From positions 1 through 10,497 of the forward strand of contig PJAB01002103.1 of NCBI GenBank assembly GCA_002887195.1: a stretch of DNA of 10,497 nt. The letters run 5' to 3'. The DNA comes from Chrysochromulina parva. Its lineage: Eukaryota > Haptophyta > Prymnesiales > Chrysochromulinaceae. Each line of letters begins with the position of its first letter. The first letter of the stretch is position 1. Shown here piece after piece: positions 1 to 6,491 of the stretch. The notes beneath the pieces were generated by a model. That model ran no database searches. It was not told the DNA's origin and worked only from the letters and a program-made list of their open reading frames with translations. The position numbers and the translations under genes were made by a program.

Positions 1-4
1 GCGC

Positions 5-97
5 GATCCACGAACCGATCCACGATCCACGACGCCCCCTGGATCAGAACGCGAAATCCCCATCCAGATCCACGAACCACGATCCAGTTCGTGGATC
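5..97. repeat. GATCCACGA word cluster with an 11-bp inverted repeat
   Basis: GATCCACGAACC occurs at 5-16, GATCCACGA again at 17-25 and 24-32, and GATCCACGAACC at 67-78. The reverse complement GTTCGTGGATC lies at 87-97, so 67-77 and 87-97 form a perfect 11-bp inverted repeat around a 9-nt loop. The cluster sits 37 bases before the first ATG of the copper-transporter gene, so it may be a promoter element or 5' UTR hairpin, or only a small local repeat. No known factor site is recognised. Confidence 0.5.
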
Positions 98-133
98 GCA
101 TTCCACAAAAACCCTCTATTGTCGCCATACCTC

Positions 134-2602
134 ATGAAGGGCACGGGGACGCCGACCGTCTCGCTTCTACTGCAGCTGCTCCGCGAGGTCGTGCAGGCGC
201 CTCCGGATGAGATGCGGGCGTCCACAGACGACGACATCCAGCATTGGCTTGTCAGCCTTCTGGTCGCCATGCTGTTCGCATCCTCCGTTTGTGGGTTGGC
301 CACTCGGCTGCGCGTACCCAAGTGCGCAGCTGCGCTCCCGTTTCTACTCGTCTTCGGCGTGCCAGGATGTGAGGCTGCTCGCGATGTGAATTCATACACC
401 GGGTCGGCACATCGCCTGTCGGACGCAACGCTCCTGACGTGTTCTTGGGCAGATCTCGCCGCTGGCACCACGTGCGTGCGGCGCGCTCTGCACATCGACG
501 GCGCCGTGGCCGTCACCGGCGTCCCGGGGCTCGCGCGCGCGCGCACGGAGGCCTTCCTAGCGCTTGCACGATGCCTGGAGGCGCGCCCCGCAGACGCTCT
601 CTCGCACACACTCAGCGACGGCACGGTGCGACGCACACTCGGTGCGCGCACTCTGCGCGGCGCGCCCGAACCGCTCGTGAGCGCGTGCGATGGCGCCGAC
701 AGCACCCAGGTGCACGAGGCGACCGACGCCCTTCGTGCCCTTGTCGACCAAGGCACGCGCCGTTTCGTGAGGGCGCTCGAACCGCTCGTGCGGCCTGGGG
801 TCGCGCTGCCTGGCGGGGCCGCATCGCTCACAGAACTGGTCCTTGGCGTAGAGCACCTCGAGCACTTCCATGCGTACTCGCCCCGCGCGCCGCCCACACC
901 TCCCACGCTGTTCAACGGCTCCGCGGCTGCCGCCATTGAGGCGCTGCCGCCCACGCTTCCGATGCATGTGGATGCGGGCCTGTTCATCAGCATAGTGCCA
1001 GCGCTGTACCTACCGGTACCCGCTGCTGCTGCCTCGGCGGCCGCCGCCTCCGGCGACACCGGCGTCTCTGCCGCCTCCTCCTCCGACGCCTCCGCCTCCG
1101 CCTCCGCCCCCTCGTCCTCCTCATCATCCTCGCCGCCGCCGCCCGATTTCTTCGTGGAGCGAAGCGACGGCGCGTACGCGTACCTGCCAGCGCACGCGGC
1201 GACGGATTCATTGCTCTTCGTGCTCGGCGACGGCTGGTCACACTGGATCAACCCTGTACTCAAGCTGTCACTGCGCGCCGCGCCGCACACGATCATCGTG
1301 CCGCCGCGCGCCGCGGCCGACGGCGTGGGCAAAGCCGTCGGGGGCGCGGGGGAGATGACGAAACTTCGTCTCTGGCATGGCAGGATGGTGCTGCCGCCCG
1401 CGACGGCGCCCATGCCCAGCGGCGGCGACTTTGAAAGCTGGCGGCGCGGGCGGGTGGCCTGGGCACTCGAAGTGGCCGCGGGCGCCCGCGATGCGGCAAC
1501 GGCTGGCCGCAATCTCGAGCGCGAGCTCGATTCGTCCTCGTCTGCCGCGCAAGCGGAGGCGCTGCCGGCGGGCTGTGCGGGCGGCGGCACGCTACTTCTC
1601 GAAGACTCAGGCTGCGTGGTGCCCCCTAGCCCGCCCGGGACCCCTCCAGATCCCCATGCAGGGGAGCCTGGCATCCGGTGCTGGATGCGCTGTCAGTCCG
1701 TCAAGGAGCTACCCTGCGGCGACAAGGCTGCGTGCGTGGACACATCCACACCAGCCTATACACCAGTTGACCCCGAGAAGATGTGCGGGCCCGCGTGCAA
1801 GCCACAATGCCTCGCAGGGCCGCCGCCGCCGCCGCCTGGCTTTTGTGACGGGCCGCCCGTGGACATGTCGATGAGAGGGTTCATCTGGGCGGGACAGGGC
1901 GCCGACTGCCTGATGCTCCTGCACAGCGACTTCCCTCTGGACTCGCCCGTCCGCATGAGCGCGGGCGTCGTGATCACGCTGCTGCTCGGCTTCGTCGTCG
2001 AGGCTCTCACATGCTTCCGACGGCGCCTCGTGGGCAAATTTGGGATCCGACGAGGGCCCAGCCTGCCACGCACTTGGGCAGCAATCTCGATCGGCATGTA
2101 CGCGCTGCAGACTGCCCTCGCGTACGTTCTCATGCTCATCGCGATGACGTACCAGTCTGAGCTCTTCATCGCCGTCATTGCCGGCCTAGCGCTCGGACAC
2201 TCGTGCTTTAACCTGCGCGCACCCGTACCCGAGTCGGCCGACCCATGCTGCCAGTCGATGAACCAGCTCGACCACCTGGGGAAGCCCTCGATTCAATCGG
2301 ACGGGCGCGTCGCGCCGTACCTCCCACCAGCCTCCTCGATGGCGCAGCCGCTGCTCGCTGGCGGGCTCGTGAGCTTCACAGAGTCTTCACAGCTCGTGAG
2401 CTATCGACTGCGCGTCACCGGCATGGTGTGTGAGAGCTGTGAAGACACTGTGAAGCGTGCGCTCGCCGCCGTCGATGGCGTCCGGTCTGTGCGCGTCGAC
2501 CTTCCCAGTGAGGAGTCGGAGGTCGGGTGCGTGCCGACGGTCGGCGCTCAGGTACTCATCGAGGCCTTGCGCAAGGCCGGCCATGACGCCTTCCTTAAGT
2601 GA
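134..2602 (+). CDS. Oxygenase-Ctr copper transporter-HMA fusion protein
   Basis: The 822-residue protein (from the first ATG) probably moves copper(I) across a membrane. Hydrophobic segments at about 36-56 and 63-78 look like a signal or anchor. Residues about 95-425 resemble a non-haem Fe(II)/2-oxoglutarate oxygenase: an N-terminal GAVAVTGVPGL-type strand, HVD at 278-280, distal His385 in PHTIIVPP, and Arg412 or Arg417 as candidate 2OG ligand. Residues 481-571 hold ten cysteines and proline runs. The Ctr unit follows: MSM at 578-580, TM1 from about 608, MLIAM at 667-671 in TM2, GLALG at 684-688 in TM3. The C-terminus is an HMA fold with GMVCESC at 763-769. The Ctr motifs are diagnostic, the HMA call is strong, and the oxygenase call is moderate. 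The frame stays open to the left edge without another ATG, so an upstream start or exon is possible. No introns are needed. Confidence 0.88.
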   Translation: MKGTGTPTVSLLLQLLREVVQAPPDEMRASTDDDIQHWLVSLLVAMLFASSVCGLATRLRVPKCAAALPFLLVFGVPGCEAARDVNSYTGSAHRLSDATLLTCSWADLAAGTTCVRRALHIDGAVAVTGVPGLARARTEAFLALARCLEARPADALSHTLSDGTVRRTLGARTLRGAPEPLVSACDGADSTQVHEATDALRALVDQGTRRFVRALEPLVRPGVALPGGAASLTELVLGVEHLEHFHAYSPRAPPTPPTLFNGSAAAAIEALPPTLPMHVDAGLFISIVPALYLPVPAAAASAAAASGDTGVSAASSSDASASASAPSSSSSSSPPPPDFFVERSDGAYAYLPAHAATDSLLFVLGDGWSHWINPVLKLSLRAAPHTIIVPPRAAADGVGKAVGGAGEMTKLRLWHGRMVLPPATAPMPSGGDFESWRRGRVAWALEVAAGARDAATAGRNLERELDSSSSAAQAEALPAGCAGGGTLLLEDSGCVVPPSPPGTPPDPHAGEPGIRCWMRCQSVKELPCGDKAACVDTSTPAYTPVDPEKMCGPACKPQCLAGPPPPPPGFCDGPPVDMSMRGFIWAGQGADCLMLLHSDFPLDSPVRMSAGVVITLLLGFVVEALTCFRRRLVGKFGIRRGPSLPRTWAAISIGMYALQTALAYVLMLIAMTYQSELFIAVIAGLALGHSCFNLRAPVPESADPCCQSMNQLDHLGKPSIQSDGRVAPYLPPASSMAQPLLAGGLVSFTESSQLVSYRLRVTGMVCESCEDTVKRALAAVDGVRSVRVDLPSEESEVGCVPTVGAQVLIEALRKAGHDAFLK
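1019..1144 (+). repeat. Ala/Ser/Pro low-complexity insert in the oxygenase-like domain
   Basis: Forty-two codons (residues 296-337) encode runs of Ala, then Ser with Asp/Ala, then seven Ser and four Pro, from GCT, TCC and CCG-type triplet repeats. The insert lies just after the strand carrying HVD and before the distal His385, and it keeps the frame. It looks like triplet expansion forming a loop between core strands. Confidence 0.75.
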
Positions 2603-3633
2603 GGGCAGCGCGCAGCGGACTCGCGTCGCCATCTTCATTCATTCTTGCTCATCTTGCTCATCCGGAACCTGGCACCTCGACCGGAGGTCTACAGCGTGTA
2701 CACTTAGTCCTACATGGAACAAGCGTGGCCCGTGCACATGTTACAACAGAAGACGAAACCGCGAACGCAACATTCGATTCACACGATGCGCGATACGAAG
2801 CGGCCCGCATGTACATTGACTTTCACTCAATTCCGGTTCCGATGCGGTGCAACTTGCGTGCGTGCATGCGTGCGTGCGTGCGTGTGCGTGCGTGCGTGCG
2901 TGCGTGTGCGTGCGTGCGTGCGTGCGTGCGTGCGACCAGGCCCCACACACGCGCCGAAAATTAGTCTCACAGTACACAGAGCGATGAGCGAACCGATGTG
3001 AGAGCGACACCTTCTCGGTTCTTCTATATTGACATTTTCTCATTTTGACGGTAAAGGGCTGCGGACTCGGGACTGGACCGCACGTCCGAGCCGCGTCACG
3101 TCCGAGCTCGAGAACCGAACAGACTAACCGGACGGGACCGGAACGGTGTCGCCCTCCAGGAACCGGCATTTTCCCGGGACCGACGCGCGACAGGATTCGT
3201 GGTAAAGCTAGTAGACACGCGGCTAACGGCGGGTACCGTGAGTCTACTATTGTTCATGTTTATCCAAAGGGCCCAATCCTATACACCTGCTTGGGATTTG
3301 AATGTACTGCATCCACCTGAGATACATGCTCTGAGATACCAGTTATCGTATGGAATCACATGTGGCGACAATAAACGTAGAGTACCGGTAGAAGCGGTAG
3401 CTTGCTAGCTTGGCGCCACAAAGTCCAATGTGGACGAGTTCGAATCGGATCGGATGGCCGCTTGGACTGCGCCCTCTGCGGAGAATCACGCGGAATGCCG
3501 CGCCCATCGCCCAACGGTACCGCCAAGTGGCGCCGTCGTTGCCGTCTCGGGAGGGATCAGATTTGACGAAGCAGACTTGACGAAACGCAAGCTCGCACGC
3601 CGTCGAGACGCGCAGAACGTCTTCTCTCGATCT
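2603..3633. other. Intergenic region between converging genes; no convincing gene
   Basis: This 1,031-base stretch separates the stop of the copper gene (+) from the stop of the TLC gene (-), so it should contain both 3' UTRs. It holds a TGCG microsatellite (2855-2934), an 11-bp direct repeat CACGTCCGAGC at 3081-3091 and 3097-3107, one AATAAA at 3370-3375, and a TACCGGTA palindrome at 3383-3390. Short open frames here have no recognisable domains, and several only exist because the microsatellite lacks stops. The segment about 3230-3400 is visibly more AT-rich than the flanks but I recognise nothing in it. Confidence 0.6.
2855..2934. repeat. TGCG tetranucleotide microsatellite
   Basis: An 80-bp tract is built of TGCG units, interrupted by one ATGCG variant near 2866 and by two TG slips (GTGTGCG). 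It lies in the 3' flank of the copper gene and is stop-free in several frames, which creates spurious Arg/Cys/Val/Ala-rich open frames. Confidence 0.95.
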
Positions 3634-4425
3634 TCATTTCCCCATCTTCCCCTTCCCCGAGGAAGCCTTGGGCTTGATGAGGCCTTTTGCCTTGAGGATG
3701 CCGAGGGTTATCTTCATGAACCAATGACATGAGATGCCCCACAGGAATATGTTGCTGGGCAGCAGCAGATATCGCAACACCGGGTTGACGCGTTCGAGCG
3801 CGCTGAGCTCCGGAAGCGTCACGAAGAGGTCGCGGCTCAGCCGCCACGCGCAGAACGCCATGGAGATCACACGCGTCATCAGGAAGCCCGCCCACAGCAC
3901 GAGCACGTTCGGCGCATACAGCGGGTGCTTTTTCAAGCCTGCTATGCCCAGAATCGTGTGCAGCGAGAGGGGCATGTTGGTGAACTCCGCGAGGCCACAC
4001 CAGGAAACGAAATAGCCCCAAGTGCCGCTGTAAAGTGCCAAAGAGACCACGACGATCCCCAGCACATGGTGTGCGAAGATAAAGAGTTCCTTGCCATAGA
4101 AACAGTAGAGGAAGGTCTCGTACAGCACCATCCCTAGGTTCCAACTCAGCCCTGCGACAATGTAATCGTTCTTCACGAACGCGCGGTGCGATGCTGCGGC
4201 ATCACTAAACATTGTGGGGCTCCAGTCGCTTGCCTCAAACAGTCCAGCGAGGTAGAAGAGGAAGATAACGAGGGAGACTACTCCACCAACGGCACTCTGT
4301 ATTGCGAGCGAACGGTCTGCTTCTGTTGACGATGCGAGCCACGACCCTTTGGTGCACAATTTATCGGCCAAGACATGACAGGCTCCGCAGAGCACAGTGC
4401 TGCCGAAAATGGAGACAAGCATCAT
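3634..4425 (-). CDS. TLC-domain multi-pass membrane protein
   Basis: A 263-residue protein from the first ATG; an in-frame stop at 4489-4491 excludes a longer ATG start without an intron. It has about seven hydrophobic helices. TLC (TRAM/LAG1/CLN8) landmarks are the paired His119-His120 in FIFAHHVLG, Glu147 in AEFTNMPLSL, Arg185 in FLMTRVISMAF, and a last helix with NIFLWGISCHWF. The tail is lysine-rich (KPKASSGKGKMGK), suggesting a cytosolic C-terminus, probably of an ER protein. The family includes ceramide synthases, CLN8 and TMEM56/TLCD proteins. The length and lack of a homeobox or long Lag1p motif favour a TLCD/TMEM56-like member over a proven ceramide synthase. It lies 165 bases downstream of the CREST-like gene on the same strand. 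Confidence 0.87.
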   Translation of the reverse strand: MMLVSIFGSTVLCGACHVLADKLCTKGSWLASSTEADRSLAIQSAVGGVVSLVIFLFYLAGLFEASDWSPTMFSDAAASHRAFVKNDYIVAGLSWNLGMVLYETFLYCFYGKELFIFAHHVLGIVVVSLALYSGTWGYFVSWCGLAEFTNMPLSLHTILGIAGLKKHPLYAPNVLVLWAGFLMTRVISMAFCAWRLSRDLFVTLPELSALERVNPVLRYLLLPSNIFLWGISCHWFMKITLGILKAKGLIKPKASSGKGKMGK

Positions 4426-4475
4426 GATGAAGGTTCGCGGATGCACGCGCGGTCGGACGACCGAGAAGTCTTTGC

Positions 4476-4497
4476 TACCGGTAACTGTTTACCGGTA
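4476..4497. promoter_or_regulatory. Paired TACCGGTA palindromes upstream of the TLC gene
   Basis: The self-complementary 8-mer TACCGGTA occurs at 4476-4483 and 4490-4497, 14 bases apart, 51-72 bases before the TLC gene's ATG on the minus strand. A further copy is at 3383-3390 in the spacer beyond that gene. The pair may be a dimer-binding site. The role is inferred from position and symmetry only. Confidence 0.35.
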
Positions 4498-4506
4498 CCG
4501 GCAGCA

Positions 4507-4524
4507 CTGCTGCTGCTGCTGCTG
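4507..4524. repeat. (CTG)6 triplet repeat
   Basis: Six perfect CTG units on the plus strand (CAG on the minus strand) lie between the TLC start and the CREST-like stop, in the probable 5' UTR or promoter of the TLC gene. It is short and probably neutral. Confidence 0.85.
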
Positions 4525-4590
4525 TTCAACACAACGCGCACCTTCCGAACCCCCAAGCACGAGGTGTGGACGGCTGTTCAATTCACGAAT

Positions 4591-5535
4591 TCACGAAAGG
4601 AAAATGTCGGCTGACGGAGCGCCGGCTGCAGCGCAGAAGACCAACGCATTGGCTCTGTAGTGTGTCCCGATCCACAGCCACAAATGGCCGATGCCATGGC
4701 CCCAGCCTCCGAGCCGCCGATCGGCGAGGACGAAGGAGCACAGGAGCGTGATTGTGACCGCCATTCCGTACGCGTCGTGTGTGGCACCGCCCATGTACCG
4801 CTGCCATGTCTCCAAATAGACTGCGGCTCCCATGAGGGGGTAGCGAATCGTGACCAATTCTCGATCCAATTCTGCTTTACTGGAGCTCGAGCTGAATGCA
4901 ATGGCGGCGATGCCCATGAAATTCAGGCAGGCAACGCTCGCAAACTCCAGGGTCATGCGGGAGGAATGGACCATCGAGAACACCGTGTAGCCCGTTGACA
5001 GTTGAACAGCGTGCGACAGCATCATGTCCACATCCATCAAGGTGCGTGCCCAATGGGCTGGTGGGCGCCATTTGGAAGCAGACGGAAGCGTCGAAAGCAT
5101 GAGCACGAGGTGGAACGACATGGAAGCTACCGTCTGTATGCACACTACCGCTGCGAAATATAGGATTGCCGGCTGGTGGATTCGCAGCAGCAGAAGCACC
5201 ATCGTCGGAACCATCGTGATGCCGTTGAACGCTTCCTGCTTCCAGCCCATGCACGACTGCTTGAGCGTCGGAACGTCGTTGACTTTCGTCGATGGCAAGC
5301 TGCAAGCTGTATCTAGCCGGTGCTGCGCAGCACGCGTTCGACGAGCACCACTGGCATCACCAATCATTTTCTGTACCTTTGTCGTCTCCATGTACGATTC
5401 CAGTCCCGGTATACAGGCGGCACACATACGGCGCGAGGCGATCCGAAAAGAACCAGATCTCTGTGAGATTGCGCAAGTTTTGTCGCTGGTCGCACTTATG
5501 TTGTTGCCGACGCGTCGACTTCCGAAACCATGCAT
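4591..5535 (-). CDS. Seven-TM CREST-superfamily-like protein (putative metal-dependent hydrolase)
   Basis: A 314-residue protein counted from the first ATG; an ATG 36 codons further in is also possible. After a polar N-terminal region of about 95 residues there are seven hydrophobic helices. CREST members (alkaline ceramidases, PAQR receptors, Per1, TMEM8) share SxxxH in an early helix, an Asp in the next and HxxxH in the last, forming a zinc site. Here these are Ser138 and His142 in ASMSFHLVL, Asp168 and/or Asp170 in LMDVDMML, and His280 and His284 in WGHGIGHLW. Helix count, order and spacing fit well. Within the superfamily an alkaline-ceramidase-like amidase is one option, but substrate cannot be read from the sequence. 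It is upstream of the TLC gene on the same strand and divergent from the protease gene. Confidence 0.72.
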   Translation of the reverse strand: MHGFGSRRVGNNISATSDKTCAISQRSGSFRIASRRMCAACIPGLESYMETTKVQKMIGDASGARRTRAAQHRLDTACSLPSTKVNDVPTLKQSCMGWKQEAFNGITMVPTMVLLLLRIHQPAILYFAAVVCIQTVASMSFHLVLMLSTLPSASKWRPPAHWARTLMDVDMMLSHAVQLSTGYTVFSMVHSSRMTLEFASVACLNFMGIAAIAFSSSSSKAELDRELVTIRYPLMGAAVYLETWQRYMGGATHDAYGMAVTITLLCSFVLADRRLGGWGHGIGHLWLWIGTHYRANALVFCAAAGAPSADIFLS

Positions 5536-5570
5536 AGACCGAAAACCTCGCGGCGACCCCAACTTTTTGC

Positions 5571-5606
5571 GAACACGTCACTAGAACACGTCACTAGAAC
5601 ACGTCA
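5571..5606. promoter_or_regulatory. 13-bp tandem repeat with ACGTCA cores in the divergent promoter
   Basis: GAACACGTCACTA is repeated at 5571-5583 and 5584-5596, followed by a 10-bp partial copy at 5597-5606 that ends two bases before the ATG of the protease gene. Each unit holds ACGTCA, the half-site of CRE-type elements bound by bZIP factors (TGACGT on the other strand). The whole spacer between the two divergent ATGs is 73 bases, so the repeat could serve both genes or lie in a 5' UTR. Confidence 0.5.
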
Positions 5607-5608
5607 AA

Positions 5609-6307
5609 ATGGCGTTCACGGACGTGGTCGGCACGCCTACGTCACGACGACAGTTGGTTGCATCCTTGCGCACGAGCTTGCCGGCAGATATCAATGGTGG
5701 CACGAGCATCCTCCTGGCTGCTGGCGCCGCGGCCGTCGTCATCTTCTGGCTCCTGAGTGGACGCGGTGGCCAGGGTAGCACAGTGGATCAACAGGAATTG
5801 GCAGCTGCAAGGCTGAAGCACTTTGAAGCCAAGAAACGTAAGCACCGCTCACCTAGCAAGCGCCCGGCAGTCGATACCGGCACTGTGCCCTGGGATCCAC
5901 CTCGCTACAAGCCAGCAGCGGATGAGGGATTGAGCGAGAAGACGCTGAGGATTAAGGGCGAGCTCCTTGAGGTGCGCGACGGCGGGTACGCGTGGCAGCG
6001 CGCCAGCTGCCTGCTCGACACAGGCAATCTGGCAATCACCGTCGTCGACGAAGCCTATGCGCGCCGCCATCAAATCTTCGTTCCAGGAACCTCATCGGTC
6101 TTCGCACGAGCCGAGAGAGAAGTGACCCTGAGAGGCATAGTGCCCGGAGCGGAGGTGCGTGCGCCGGTCGTGACGGTGGCGTTGCGGCTGCGTGGGCGCC
6201 TGTTCACACTGTCCGTGGCGATCAGCCCATTGATGGGCGGGGAAGACGTCTTGTTGGGCGTCGATGTGCTCGAGCAACTGTTTGCTGAAGGGTGGCGGAT
6301 TGGCTAA
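5609..6307 (+). CDS. Membrane-anchored retropepsin-like aspartic protease
   Basis: A 232-residue protein starting in a good context (AAAATGGC). Residues 32-49 form one hydrophobic anchor. A basic, helix-prone stretch follows at about 60-85 (ELAAARLKHFEAKKRKH). The protease domain spans about 112-232: hydrophobic-DTG catalytic loop CLLDTGN with Asp137, a beta-rich middle (TLRGIVPG, then VVTVALRLRG) and the closing DVLLGVDVLEQL motif at 213-224, equivalent to the ILG-x-D-x-L segment of retroviral and Ddi1/SASPase-type proteases. One DTG means it must act as a homodimer. There is no gag, reverse transcriptase or LTR nearby, so it appears to be a stand-alone cellular gene. The substrate is unknown. 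It is divergent from the CREST-like gene. Confidence 0.8.
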   Translation: MAFTDVVGTPTSRRQLVASLRTSLPADINGGTSILLAAGAAAVVIFWLLSGRGGQGSTVDQQELAAARLKHFEAKKRKHRSPSKRPAVDTGTVPWDPPRYKPAADEGLSEKTLRIKGELLEVRDGGYAWQRASCLLDTGNLAITVVDEAYARRHQIFVPGTSSVFARAEREVTLRGIVPGAEVRAPVVTVALRLRGRLFTLSVAISPLMGGEDVLLGVDVLEQLFAEGWRIG

Positions 6308-6491
6308 TTTGTGAGCTGATCCGGGACACATAAGCCGAAAACAAAACGTTGCTCCCCGCCCAACGCTCCCCTTTGTTCTGTCCCCGGCCTTTCAATTGTA
6401 CCGGGTCTTGTCCCTTGCATGCAATCCATTTTTCGAGGTCACGGTCTCTTTCAACCAACTCCACTCTCTTTCGTTGGTGAAATTCGACGCG
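6308..6491 (+). other. Spacer and probable promoter/5' UTR of the EF-hand gene
   Basis: This 184-base spacer follows the protease stop. It is pyrimidine-rich close to the next ATG (CTCTTTC twice) and contains a perfect 10-bp palindrome, TTGCATGCAA, at 6415-6424. No TATA box is evident. The downstream frame is open back to a TGA at 6312, but the first ATG is 6492. Confidence 0.4.

Noticed and set aside
2741..3169. Minus-strand open frame through the TGCG microsatellite
   Set aside because: The His/Ala/Arg/Thr repeat is an artefact of the stop-free tetranucleotide tract.
3193..3245. Stretch resembling the D-arm of a tRNA-Leu (GTGGTAAAGCTAGTAGACAC)
   Set aside because: The D-arm-like string is not followed by a pairable anticodon stem, and I found no T-arm or matching acceptor 3' strand at the right distance. 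At most it is a decayed organelle-derived fragment.
3430..3732. Plus-strand open frame of 100 codons overlapping the TLC gene's 3' end
   Set aside because: It starts at GTG, overlaps the TLC coding end antisense, and shows no domain or coding-like pattern.
5873..5881. A second DTG (residues 89-91, VDTGT) in the protease gene
   Set aside because: It lies in the polar linker after the anchor, lacks the hydrophobic strands around a catalytic DTG, and the 137-139 site has the full motif.
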